Assembly (NCBI GenBank): GCA_000697335.1
Contig: JNEM01011858.1
Coordinates: 1-35,388 of the forward strand
DNA length: 35,388 nucleotides
Source: Conidiobolus incongruus B7586
Lineage: Eukaryota; Entomophthoromycota; Entomophthoromycetes; Entomophthorales; Conidiobolaceae
Direction of reading: 5' to 3'
A program made the translations under genes and the position numbers. The stretch's first letter is position 1; every line of letters starts with the position of its first letter. Shown in pieces: positions 11,725 to 23,180 of the stretch. The notes under the pieces are model-generated. The model was not told the DNA's origin. It made no database searches and saw only the letters and a program-made list of their open reading frames with translations.

Positions 11725-13316
11725 AACTATTGTTCACAATTTGACTTGATTTAGTGGGACACAAATATCAACTTTAAGTATTTTCTAGCTTATATAGACA
11801 ATAACTATTAATATTTAAGATAGTATTCAATCCTCTTTTATATGATATTTTATATATTTTAAACTATTTGCAATGCATATGTATGTATATTTCGATTGGA
11901 AAATATGGCTCAAACATTAAATCTCGAAATCTCGAAGTAAGCTTTGCATTTAAATATAATTGAAGTCTTAAATCAACTTGACTATAATTTTTTGGATTAA
12001 GTGTTATTATAATAATATTAGAGAATGCACTGATCCTTTTAAATAATTACCATATTTTCATTCAATTTTGATAATATATGTTAATCAATTTTTATTAGAA
12101 TCTATCCTAATAAATTTATAATGATACTATTTACAAGTTATATTTTAAAATATTATTCAATTATTCGGATGGATTAGGTATTAATTCAAGGTCACTATCA
12201 AACAAAATATGCTTGAAAAGATAAAATATAGAAAACTTCATAATATCAATGCGACTTGGTATATCTATTATAAACAGAATATTTATTTTTCTATATTTCA
12301 ATTAACTTTACATAAAAATTTATTCGAATTCTTTGAAAATTCTATTATTAAATACAAGGTTAGATTATAAGAAAAATCAATTACTTTAACTTGAAATTAT
12401 AAAATTCTATTATTTCTTCAATGGAATATTAATAAATCAAGGTGTTTAATTTTAATATTATAAAATTCCATTAATTTCAAATTTGAGAAATGTAACATTT
12501 TCTATAATTTAATAAATATTCTAAAGAAATAGAAAAATTTCGGATAATCTAATTATCCAAAATTATTTACAATTTAACTGACACATTATTTACAAATAAT
12601 ACAAATTATTCATTTTCTTGGGTGTTTAGTGACATTTTATAACATTCGGAACTTAATATTGATTACAATCAAAAAATTATTATATTTCTTAATAGTTTTA
12701 ATCACTGATAACCTGTTAGCTTGAAATATATATTTCTTATCAAATATATTGGTCATGATTGAATTTTTACAAAAATTGAAATGATTTTAGAAACTGTAAG
12801 TAACCAAATCTATTCATTAAATATGCTTCATAATCAATATGCTTAAAATATGAAACAATTGTAGTTTAATTACATTATTCAAACTTAGGTAAAATTCAAA
12901 AACAAATTTTGATAAAGGATATTATTTGTATAAAAACTATTGATAAGTTAATTCATAAAATTTTAGTTTTCGATATTTTACTTATAGTTTCACAAAAATA
13001 AACTGTTATTAAAAAATTTTGGTTTGTACTGAATTTACTATTAAAGATTCAATGTGATATATACTAATTGAAATCAAGCGTTTAATCAAATAAATTCAAT
13101 TATTAAACTAAAGTTATATTGATTTTTTAGAACAACGGTAATTTAAATTGGGTTTATAATTATTGAATATGAACTAATATGTGATAATGAAATTGAATAA
13201 AGGTAATTGGAAGGGTGTATTAAATAAAAGGTGTTTGAGAATATAATATTAAAAATAAAAAATTAATATAAAATACTTAAAATAAAAAAAATATAAATAT
13301 AAATAGGATAATACAT
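11725..13316. other. Long AT-rich spacer, nothing recognised
   Basis: About 1.6 kb without a supportable gene, RNA or repeat. Short stretches are less AT-rich (for example 11880-11950), but I can read no continuous frame in them. Confidence 0.5.
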
Positions 13317-13322
13317 GAAAAA
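13317..13322 (-). terminator. Pol III terminator of tRNA-Leu
   Basis: Six T residues on the minus strand, three bases after the 3' end of the tRNA, as expected for RNA polymerase III. Confidence 0.8.
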
Positions 13323-13325
13323 TGT

Positions 13326-13409
13326 TGCTGACAGTGAGGTTCGAACTCACGCCCCGTTACCGGGAGGGGATCTTAAGTCACCCGCCTTGGACCACTCGGC
13401 CATATCAGC
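13326..13409 (-). tRNA. trnL(UAA): tRNA-Leu, anticodon UAA
   Basis: An 84-nt class II tRNA including the discriminator A, with no intron and no encoded CCA. The acceptor stem GCTGATA pairs with TGTCAGC (one G-U). The D arm is GCC...GGC around an A box TGGCCGAGTGG. The anticodon loop is CTTAAGA, with the anticodon complementary to 13373-13375. The long variable arm CCCG-GTAA-CGGG and T arm GTGAG-TTCGAAC-CTCAC are perfect. One oddity is a T-C mismatch in the middle of the anticodon stem (GGTGA against TCCCC). The anticodon and long variable arm make leucine clear. A T6 terminator follows, and a solo LTR lies ten bases upstream. Confidence 0.92.
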
Positions 13410-13419
13410 TTATTCTTTA

Positions 13420-13747
13420 TGTCACAGTTCTCAGTGGCATCACCACTGAAATCATGATCTACAGGGAGTTGTCACCAATCCATAACCCGCACAACTAGAA
13501 CTGTGCTGTATACTGGTGGATGAACCACTAATAAACAGAAATATATTAAGGTAAATAAGTCAGGTTTATTGTAGATATTGCACACAATAACAAGCTGAGG
13601 CTTAGTTATTATACCAAAGATAGTATTTATATGTTAATACCAGTATTGAGATTGAGTCATATACACATGATATGATTCTATTGGCTGTATGGTAGGAGAA
13701 ACAAAATCAGACATATCACACTTTAGATTAATACTATTATTACCACA
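13420..13747. mobile_element. Solo LTR next to tRNA-Leu
   Basis: 328 bp starting TGTCACAG and ending TTACCACA, flanked by the direct repeat TCTTTA (13414-13419 and 13748-13753), with no internal retroelement region. The sequence is clearly richer in G and C than its surroundings and unrelated to the gypsy LTR at 2981. It begins ten bases upstream of the mature tRNA 5' end, about where Pol III starts, the kind of site Ty3-like integrases choose. It is a fossil left by LTR-LTR recombination, probably young judging by its unworn ends. Family and orientation cannot be told. Confidence 0.68.
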
Positions 13748-13879
13748 TCTTTAATTTAAATATTTGGCTACAGAGTTTTCTATATTAATATATTTCTTAC
13801 TGATTAATTTATTCTTTTTATTTATTAATTCACTTAATAATATTTAATCACTCAGTATTATACTTACCTGGTTTTTTGC

Positions 13880-14995
13880 AATTATTTTTAATATTATATA
13901 TATATTTAATTAATTTAATCCAAATTTATTTTTATCAAGTAACTTTTATATATTATATATATAGATATAGATATAGATATATAATGTTTTCTTTGATTAA
14001 AAGACTAACTTTTAAAAAGTTTATTATTTAATTTAATTATTTTTATACTTAATAAGAACTATCAAAAGTTTTTTTAGTATTATTAAAATTTAATCATATA
14101 CTTTTTGAAATTATAATTTTTAAATAATTGATAAAAATAATCATTAATTTAAATTTATAAATTATCATCAAATAATCCTTTGTAAAATTATAAAAAATTA
14201 ATTTTTAATATTTATATATTTCATTATTAATTAATTAAAAATATATTAATTAACACCTATTGTATTAGTTAAAGAGTTATTAAAATACTTTAATATTAAC
14301 TATATGGGTATATTATAATTTTTGAAATTTTAGTTTAATTTAATTAGTAACATTAGAAAATAAATTTCTATTAATTTGAAAAATACCTAGAAATAAATAA
14401 AATAATTAGAATTAAATTAAATATAATAAAACACAATAAATACTAAAACTTTTATATTTAATTGATAAAAAAATAAATAATAAAATTTTTATATAATATT
14501 TTGATAAATTTTAAATATTGAAATAAAATAGTTTTATTATAAATACTAATCAGAATATATATTGTTTATAAATAAATATTAATTATTATAATGAATTTTA
14601 ATGATATATAACTTGTTTATTTTTTGAACGTAAATTAATCAATAACAAGTTATATATTTTTTAAAATAATTCCTAATCAGTGTTTTAAATATAATTTAAA
14701 AATACTTGTTGTTATATATAATAATTCAAAAATATATAAAGTTAAAGTTGTAAAAGATTTTTTAATTAAAAATAGTTGGTAAAAATTATCATATTTAATA
14801 TTCTAATTAAATTATAATTTATGTAATTTTAATTGTTTTAATTAAAAGATATGCTTATGAGAAAAAAATTCTTATAAACAAATTTACTTGGTTTGTTAAA
14901 TACCAAATTTTAGTCTTTAATAAAAAAACTATTTTTTTAAGTGTTGGATGTATGTTAAAAATATAGCAAATGTATTAATAATAAAAAAAGAATTA
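13880..14995 (+). mobile_element. Decayed mariner (DD34D group) transposon, copy 2
   Basis: Homologous along its length to 9003-10135, in the same orientation. Shared landmarks include the helix-turn-helix-like start near 14266-14310 and the 3' part around 14735-14950. In the catalytic region, L-N-Y-N-L-C-N-F-N at about 14807-14833 corresponds to mariner P-D-L-A-P-C-D. The candidate second and third catalytic positions (14720-14722 and 14825-14827) are exactly 34 residues apart, but both now read Asn (AAT), as expected from G-to-A change of GAT or GAC. No working transposase remains. Ends are approximate. Confidence 0.65.
13962..13982. repeat. Short GATATA tandem repeat
   Basis: About three and a half copies of the hexamer GATATA near the left edge of the second mariner relic. 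Confidence 0.7.
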
Positions 14996-15138
14996 GTTTT
15001 ATTTCATTTAAAAATTGAATAATATATAAATTCAATTTTAAAAAAAATTATTACTTAAATTTATAGTTATATATCATAGGTTATATATAATAATTGAATA
15101 TTTTGAAATTAGTTAAATATTTTAATTTATGATAAAAA

Positions 15139-16134
15139 TTATGATTCAGCATAGCAAGGTAATTGCTCATCATTTGAGACTATCTTATAGGGTGTTGGAG
15201 CCGAATAACTCGGTAAACTAACCTGAGTGGAATCTTTACGGATAATCGTGACGGGTATATTTACTTGAAGGTTTGCAATTCCTAAACTTTTCCTATATTG
15301 AATCCTAAGTTGAATTTGATGGGAAACTCGGATATTGGAATTATCAAAACTATTCACAAACTGTTTGGATGAGAATATACATTTTATCCCGAGTCTTAGA
15401 GAATCTCCTTTATATTGGCTTAGTTTGATCACATCGTGGCCAAAATGTATAGATTGCTTGCTTGTAATGCTTTGATCCTGATTTGGATTAATAAATACTA
15501 ACTCTTGAATCAATACAAGATGAGCACTCAGAATGCAATAGTTATCAATTTTAGAAAACTGAACCGGGACCATAATCGGCTCGTCTAAATACAGTATCCT
15601 CGAATTCAAACTCAAATAATATGAAAATAGAGATTGATAATTGCCTTCATAGCTAAATTGATTCGTATGAAGAGATGAGATTAATGCTTCATTCCAACTA
15701 TTAACTTCTATAGGGATTTTAGTGCTAACCTGGCTAGTATCAGTATCCAACTCAGCCATAATTGAATACTGTAATTCGAATTCTTTGCATTTCCAACTTG
15801 ACGGTAAATTTTGAGGTATAGCAAATTCAAACCAGAATGAAGAAATATTTTCAACGATCTCAGTAGGCTCAGATATAAGAGTTAAACTATTGTAATATGT
15901 TGAAAACTTCTTATGTTTAGAATCAGTTTCAAACTTTTGAAATTCTCCGTAGAAGCTAAGTCGAAGTGATTGTACCTGTGTAGGTCGCTTTACTAGTAAG
16001 GTAACCATTCCAGAAACCGGAAGTATCGAAGACCCGTCGAGTGATTGATGCAAGTTCACAGTCTTTGATACCGATGATATATCTAACTTTATAGTTCTAG
16101 AGTGAAATATATTAAATTTCTTTGTTAAATTCAT
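15139..16134 (-). CDS. Alpha-arrestin (arrestin domain protein)
   Basis: A 331-residue intracellular adaptor. An arrestin N-like beta-sandwich covers about 15-147 (V-T-L-L-V-K-R-P near 44-51, then L-R-L-S-F-Y-G-E-F). An arrestin C-like domain covers about 165-300, closing with the typical S-H-Q-I-Q-L-R-I ... L-Q-V-N-I-P-V-T-I-I pattern (271-298). The short tail carries L-P-S-Y (307-310) and L-P-C-Y (325-328), variants of the PY motif bound by WW domains of Nedd4/Rsp5-type ubiquitin ligases. By family knowledge it would recruit such a ligase to plasma-membrane transporters or receptors for endocytosis. It is shorter than most fungal arrestin-related trafficking adaptors because the tail is brief. 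The first ATG (A at -3) precedes a well-conserved domain. No intron. Cargo cannot be inferred. Confidence 0.85.
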   Translation of the reverse strand: MNLTKKFNIFHSRTIKLDISSVSKTVNLHQSLDGSSILPVSGMVTLLVKRPTQVQSLRLSFYGEFQKFETDSKHKKFSTYYNSLTLISEPTEIVENISSFWFEFAIPQNLPSSWKCKEFELQYSIMAELDTDTSQVSTKIPIEVNSWNEALISSLHTNQFSYEGNYQSLFSYYLSLNSRILYLDEPIMVPVQFSKIDNYCILSAHLVLIQELVFINPNQDQSITSKQSIHFGHDVIKLSQYKGDSLRLGIKCIFSSKQFVNSFDNSNIRVSHQIQLRIQYRKSLGIANLQVNIPVTIIRKDSTQVSLPSYSAPTPYKIVSNDEQLPCYAES

Positions 16135-16348
16135 TTTTAATAGATATTTTTAATATCTGATTATTATATGAAATCCGTTTATATTTATATTAAATTTTTC
16201 TAGCTATTTTTCGGGTGGAAAATTTTGTTATTTACGATTTCAAAATGTCAATAAAAATGCATTATATTTTTGAAATTAAAACTATATTTTAACATTTTTT
16301 ATGCGAATTAATTCAATATATCTATCAAACCCTATAAATTTAATAGTA

Positions 16349-16930
16349 TTATTTTCTATATAGTATTTTAAATTGCAAAATATATACTATATACATAATT
16401 ATATTTAAAGTATACCTTCCTAGTATTTCCAACGTATATGGAAAATCTCGGAAATGGATAATTAAAATTCGACCCTGCTTAAAATTCATCATTTCATAAA
16501 TTAGGGAGAAATATTGTGGATAACATGAAGTTATTGAGGTGGAAGCAAAAGAATACTTACTATAATTATCCAAAGTACTTTATTAATTCCTTTCTAAATG
16601 AACCCTTTTTTATTAGATCATCCAAATATTATTAAGAAAATTCTAGATTATATGTTTTAATCCAATTTTGAAAATTACTCATCAAACTAGAATTTTTTGA
16701 ATATTTTACCTTGTCATCTATGAAATGTAATTTTTGTTACTGGTGAAGTTGAACCAATTTAAACCATTTATTTAGCTCGTCGTCAGAGTTAATATAATCC
16801 TTTATATCACTCTAATATACCTTGGAATTATTTTTTGAGATAATTAATGATGTTTTAGAGAAAATTTGATGTTTCAAAGGACATCATGCTAGATCCTAGT
16901 CACTGAAATTTTCAAATTTTAGATAATTCT
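16349..16930 (-). pseudogene. Unassigned coding-like stretch, probably a decayed gene
   Basis: Minus-strand reading gives protein-like segments in two frames. The right part (about 16600-16890) holds runs such as S-D-I-K-D-Y-I-N-S-D-D-E-L-N-K-W-F-K and I-D-D-K-V-K-Y-S-K-N-S-S in one frame broken by several stops. The left part (16349-16573) is open for about 75 codons in another frame, but it has no ATG at its head. Base composition is less AT-rich than the spacer. I recognise no family. It could be a decayed gene or exons of a spliced gene that I cannot parse, and chance is not excluded. It lies just upstream of the alpha-arrestin on the same strand. Confidence 0.3.
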
Positions 16931-18610
16931 AAAAGTTCAGCTTAATAAGAAATTTATATTGACCTTTATTAATTCATCTAAATTAGATAATAAGAATTCT
17001 AACAATATTATTATTTGAACATAATATTATCAAGAACTCATTAAGTTATAAAAGAACAATACAACCATGATAAAGAACTATTAAATCATAAATTCACAAA
17101 TAAGGGAATATTTTTAATTTTCAATCATCCGGCAATTTTCCAAAAATGAGTCAAATTGACAAATAATTATTCATCTGTTCTAATAAAAGAATTGAATTAT
17201 ACCTAAAAAAGTTGTTAATGTTCATTATAATAGGATGCAATAAAAAGTATAAACAATTTATAAACCACTCATTTTTAGACAGCTTTTTTTATTTGATGAT
17301 AGATATTTGATTTAATATTGAAAGCGTGTTAGTATTGGAATGAAATTTAATAAACGCAGCATTTAATATTATTGTGCACTTTAGGTGAAAATATCAAATA
17401 GCTTCGCAATTTGCAATTTGTATGAATTTGTATTATTAATTCTGAAATAAACATTCAACACAAAATAATTTTAATATTATAAAGATTTTATGTCAATTTA
17501 AAGATATTAATATTGACTTTATAATTTCAAACCTGGATTTTATGCCATTATACTTTAAAACAATATTAAACAAAGTAAATAACAAAGATATATATTGTTT
17601 TGATCTTTAAACTAATAACTATTTCTAATTAATTGAATTTAGTTTGTATTTCAATCTATATATTTCAAAATATTCTTTTGGTTATGATTTTTTTTGAAAA
17701 ATTTCATCAATAATAATTAATTTGGATATTCAATACAAAATATGAAATTACCATAAAAATTGATGTATAAAATTACAACAATAGCTGTTTATATCAATTT
17801 TGTATTTCTCATAACTAGATCTTACCATAGTTTGTACAATAATAAATGGCGGTAATTATAAAATATTACATTAATTTAAAATTAATATATAAAGTATTCA
17901 GTGCCTAAATTTCCAAAATTATTACATATCCTTTAATAATATAAGCAATACATTCTACTACGAATTATATTGATTTTTGATATACGAATAATATTGTAAC
18001 TCTCAAAATATTTTACAATAATATATGAAAATAAATTTTTTTTCCAAAAAAGCTATTATATAAAATCAAATTATCACAGATACTACACTATTAGTCAATT
18101 TATATTTATACATTATTCAAATTTTTCAATCATATTTTTTTATTGCAATAGGAGATTTTAGTAATTGAGTTCCATTAGCAATTAGATTACAGTATTAATT
18201 TAGTTCAAGTTGATAAACTATAATATATATCATGTGTTTTATAATATTAATAATTACATATCTGAATATATGATATTGTCCTTGATTTATATTAGATATT
18301 TTTATATAATTATAGTTAATTAAAAAATAAATTTTTTGGTATAGATTATTATCATTTTTAAAAAAACCTATAATTCCATTATCACTTAATAATTCTTAGT
18401 ATTACAATATAATTTTTAACAAAAATTCATTTAGTTTTAAAATTCAATAAATTTTTTGATTCAATTCTTTTATCATATTAAATAGTCATTGATATATGAT
18501 AATTAAAACAAATTTAATATTATGTTTAAATTTATAAAAATGAGACTTGTAATAATTATTATATTATTAATGTATATATTGAAAACAATAGTTTTGTTCA
18601 TTATTCTGAT
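16931..18610. other. AT-rich spacer, nothing recognised
   Basis: About 1.7 kb of AT-rich sequence with only short chance frames. The stretch 17300-17440 is slightly less AT-rich but shows no readable domain. Confidence 0.45.

Positions 18611-18646
<36 letters not shown>
18611..18646. repeat. Compound (AC)n(AT)n microsatellite
   Basis: Six AC units run directly into about twelve AT units. It creates a chance open frame on the minus strand that should not be annotated as a gene. Confidence 0.95.
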
Positions 18647-21226
18647 TATTTTTGCATCATAAATTTTGAATTGGAATAAATCGTTGATTAAAATCTCAGT
18701 AAAAGTGCATAATAAAACTTTCAGTTGAATAAAAAATTCAGATGATAGTATTGAGTCTATTATCATCAGGAGTTAAGGTTATTTTATTTGATTCATAATT
18801 CAAATGATATGTTTTTCAGTGTGTCCAAAAAAATATAACGAGTTAACATAGTTTACAACTGTTATATATTTACCCATCGAAATATTTTGACTTATAATTT
18901 TGATTATAATTGAAATACAATTCATTAATTATATACATAAAAATAATTCAGAATGTCACCAGGAACATTGTAGAAGGCTTTGAATTAATATCATTCTCCA
19001 TATTTTTGGTAAATAGACCACCTAATCTTTAAAATTCAGAGAAGTTTAATTTATAGAGTTTAGGATTTATCAATAATAACTTGTTATAACTTGATGCTTT
19101 TTGTTAATAAAATTAATCTTTAATAAAACCCTGCCTCCTGTAACCAAGAATTATCGACTTAGAATCAAATTAATTCGGGTTTGATCGATTTGCGAAATAT
19201 TTATATTGCAGATTGCAAAACTGAATAAAATAAATAAAAACTGGAAATACTATGACATCTTGTCTGAAATATTTACTTTATGTAAATATTTATTATATAT
19301 AGCATATTTTTTACTAAATATGTGAAACACTGTAAGTCTAGCTAAAAACATACTGGGTTCGGTCTTCAAAAACAACTCCAAAGAACCAATTTTTATATTA
19401 AACAAATATGAAAAATATATTGATGTCAACATATGCTTCCAAACATCCCAGCTAAGTAATAGATTTTTTTAGTCTGAAAAATGAATATATCTTCGTCAAA
19501 GTAAACAATCGAGAATCAATTCATTTTATTTATGCAAGGAATTTCAAATGTGTATAATTAGAATCATAACAATTGAATATTGGAGAATAAATTATTAAAT
19601 GATTTATATAAAATAATTAAAAAACAACCTTATATTTGACATTTTGTTAATAGATGAATTTCTCAGTTATAGTAAATTATTTTATATTTTCAGAATTTTA
19701 AAAACTACCGCTAAAGCTCCATTTATGAAGTATATATCGCTTTATAAACTAGAGGTATTATGTCGATTTCTACTCAAAAATTTATGCAAGGACAGAGTTG
19801 CTGTTTTTGAACAATAAAAAAAGATGCTGAAATAACATCAATTGAACCAATACAAGTCTCAAAGCAAAAGAGTAGAAAATATAAAATTTGATTTTGACGT
19901 CATTTAAAGCAAATATCTAAAAGTTGTGATCGTTCAGGGTTGAAATTTACTATCGACTTAAATACTCGTTGATACTACATCAAGTGATATTTCATATTTG
20001 ATAGTTCAAATTTAATATGAATAATTTTAATGTCAGTTTAAAATATTTAAAATATAGGAAATTCAAAATGACAAACAAAAATTTGAATTAAATAGACTAC
20101 AAATATAAAAACAAATAATGCTACTATTATTATGAAATACATATAAAATTTATGATTAATTTTTAAATTGTAAAATTTTTTCATAATATTTATAAATCCT
20201 TGAAACTGAAGTAAAAAAAATATTTTGATTATATTTTTAAAATTTTTTAGAAATATATTTCTAACCTAATTCTTATAAAATTAGTTAATATTTTTAATAA
20301 TTATATAATATGATATATTAATCAAATATCAATATTCATTTTATTATTTGCAAAGTTATATATATATAAATACACTTTAATATATTATTGTAATTAATTT
20401 CTTATTAAATATTTAGATTATTTAAGGTATACAAACATTTCAATGTGAAAGAAAGGTTATATAATGGTCAACATAATCAGCTTAACTTTGTTATCATATT
20501 ACTTAAATGTAAGTAGAAACTTCATAGTTTGATTAACATTTTTTGTTATATATTATTAAAAAAAGATAAAATTAGTTATAATACAAGCAAAAGCTATAAA
20601 TAATTTCTTCTATCATCTTAGAAAAGTTTGAATAATTTCCAATATATATTAGGCCTAATTTTATAATGATATATGTATATATTCCTTTTTCAACACTCAA
20701 TGTTATATAATCATTAAATAAGGTAGTATCTAATACATATATTGAAAATAAGAAAAGTTTAGAAATTTTCTTCAAAAATGAATTTATTTTATTACATAAT
20801 TAAATATTATTGATAGTTATTATATATAAATTCTATTATCTGTATAAAAATTCGTTATTATTGACTATCGGCGCATGAATGATCAATATTTAATAAACAT
20901 TATAGTGGGTAGAGTTGAAAAAAAAGCATTGGTTTTATGTTGAATTAAATGAAAATGGAAAAGAGAGGATTAAAAATTTCAGAAAAACTATTTAAAATTT
21001 TATGTAATTAATGTTGATTCACTTCAAGAATAATAATTGTGGTCATTGGTAATTATATTATTCCCAGCGTATTGATAATTTACTTAGTACGTTGACAAGT
21101 TTAATATCTCAGCCAGTCAACTAAAGATCTTAATTTCGTTAATATAAAGTGAGATTTAAAATACATTAAGCAAATAATATACCGAATAAAAAGTGAATTA
21201 ACAGCAATCAATCTAAATGTGTAGTA
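18647..21226. other. Spacer, nothing recognised
   Basis: About 2.6 kb. The parts at 18950-19420 and 19700-19970 are less AT-rich and could be worn old genes or regulatory DNA, but no frame, family or RNA fold is supportable. Confidence 0.4.
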
Positions 21227-21418
21227 CAGTACGACCTCTCTTATGGTGTATTAATCAATGGTCGATAAAATTTATTGAAACAAAATTTGAATTCATCATA
21301 TCCATGCTATGGTTTTAATAATTTTGAGGTATTGAAATTGTTGCATGATTCAAAGAATATAACCATTTGAATGTGAAGTTTAGTCGTAAATGTTATTTCC
21401 TTAGGAGAGGTCAAATCG
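21227..21418. mobile_element. Small inverted-repeat element, pogo/Tigger-like MITE relic
   Basis: The left end CAGTACGACCTCTCTTATGG (21227-21246), preceded by TA, is mirrored by CCTTAGGAGAGGTC near the right end (21399-21412). The core GACCTCTC-T/C-TA-T/A-GG pairs over about 15 bases. CAGT at the tip, TA before it and the ACCTCTC-TTA core are typical of pogo/Tigger-type ends. The outermost right bases are worn, and no right-hand TA is clear. At 192 bp without coding capacity, it would be a non-autonomous element. Confidence 0.5.
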
Positions 21419-21894
21419 AATTAAGATTAATAACACAAATATGTGATGATTGAATAATTTTTATTCAAATTTATTTTAATAAGAATTTTATTATTCATTT
21501 AAGAAATAAAATATTTACCTCTTGTAAATTCAATATAATGAAATTTTTTGAAAGATATAGTGATATAAATTTGTAATAATCATAGTAAGTTATAATACTA
21601 TATAATTTCATGATATTATAGAATTCAATTAATTGGATTAATATTCAAACTTTTAATACAGTTTAAAATTTATTATTATATAATGTAAAAAATAAGTTTA
21701 TAATGTAAAAATATATCAAAATGCTAATGATATTAATGGATAAAATAAAATAAAATATGACATTATGGATTATTTCATAATTGATTAGTCATTTATAATC
21801 TTGCACCATTCCTCCTACAAAGGAATAACACTTTGAACAAGAAGATTGATTCAACTATAAACTTTATCAAATTATATAATTGAGTGCAATTTAA
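21419..21894. other. AT-rich spacer downstream of the UNC93-like pseudogene
   Basis: Nothing recognised. It covers the 3' flank of the decayed copy, which is not alignable by eye to the 3' flank of the intact gene. Confidence 0.4.
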
Positions 21895-23180
21895 TTAGTT
21901 TTCGATTTCTTTGTTATCATCTTCAGTTTGATTCGCTGATTCGTCGCTAAATTTTTTGATAGAAAAGATCATAAAGATAGCGAGAATCACAGTCCAAGAG
22001 AAGAGGACCCAGTTAGCGATTAACCGTGTAATTTGTGAAACTTTGTCACTATAATAGCCCAAGTGATGGTGGTATCAACGGACTGGAAACATTTATATTA
22101 ATCAGTATATCTGAATAAAGTTGCCATATCATTTGACAAGATTCGCATAATCCAATAGAACCAGTATTGGATTAAAGCGTTAGAGAAACCGTAGGCAAGA
22201 TACATGACCAAAAGAGGACCATAGTTAGAATCAGTAAAATCAACGTGATACTCCTCTTTGTGAACACCTTCAGCAGAGCGTTTGAATTGAACGAAAAAGC
22301 CACCAATTCAAACATAATTCATAATAGAGACGACGACGCAGAGGGAGATAATACCACCCATCTTACGAATCCATTTTGGAGTATCTAAGGGAAAGCCCAA
22401 GCGGTAAGAACTAACCATCTAGGAACCCCAATAACTAAATTATTCAATCCACGAGTGCGACTCTTGAAGGTGGTGCCATTATAAGTGTTGAGTTAGTAGG
22501 TGTGGAAAAAGTTGGGACAGAAGAAAAGCGGGCGTAATATAAGCATTCTCCACTCAGTGAAAATTTTGAGGACACAAATGATTTCACCCTTAACAGCGGA
22601 AGCCTTATTGAAGACAATTTCAGTTTCATCAGATTTGACAACCTTGTTAATGGGAGCCATAACGAGATCAACAGCAGCACTGAAGACCATAATGACAATG
22701 AAAGCTATATAGGTACCATCTATCACAGTAGAACTACTATTGCTGAAGTTGATAAAAAATGTTATTAAATCAACTATGACACCTCTCAAATCAGACTACT
22801 CAAAACACGGAAATAAATATACTCTTCATTTTAAGTAGGATAGGCCATCATGAGAGCACCTTGAGCTGATCAAAGGAGACCTGCATCAATACTTGCAATA
22901 CACCAACAACGACAACCAAAGCTATACATTAGATAAGATTATATGGGAGGTAAGAGACGGAATGTAAGCCATAAGTGAGGTCACCGGTACAGAGAGCAAC
23001 ATTAGGATCAAAGTGTATTGATAAAGACACTGGGGATGGAAAAGGTAGTATATAATGCAGTTGTGGTACTGGCTAAGACCGTGAAACCAAGCTGACCACC
23101 ACCTCACACACCAGTCAGAGCATTATACATACTTGGACAGCAAAAGCAAATAACGTCCAAGATGATAATTTGAATTTATG
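21895..23180 (-). pseudogene. Decayed UNC93-like MFS gene copy
   Basis: Near full-length relative of the intact gene at 27658-28980. Its C-terminus reads K-K-F-S-D-E-S-A-N-Q-T-E-D-D-N-K-E-I-E-N and stops at 21895-21897, at the same point as the intact copy (K-E-Y-S-D-D-S-V-Q-Q-T-E-L-E-K-K-E-I-E-H). Its N-terminal end fades near 23180 with no aligned ATG. The longest surviving frame, 22493-22789, still shows D-G-T-Y-I-A-F-I-V-I-M-V-F and A-P-I-N-K-V-V-K-S-D-E-T-E. Elsewhere the homology shifts between frames and meets stops (for example around 22030-22120 and 22830-22950), so several frameshifts and nonsense changes have built up. The changed but still charged tail suggests that it diverged as a working paralogue before dying. 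It is not a spliced gene: the homology is continuous without GT...AG gaps. Confidence 0.85.

Noticed and set aside
18503-18766. 87-codon minus-strand open frame
   Set aside because: It runs through the AC/AT microsatellite, giving a Tyr-Ile and Cys-Val run. No conserved features.
19760-19891. Short frame starting M-S-I-S-T-Q-K-F with one stop
   Set aside because: About 43 codons with one stop is within chance for this composition, and no homology is recognised.
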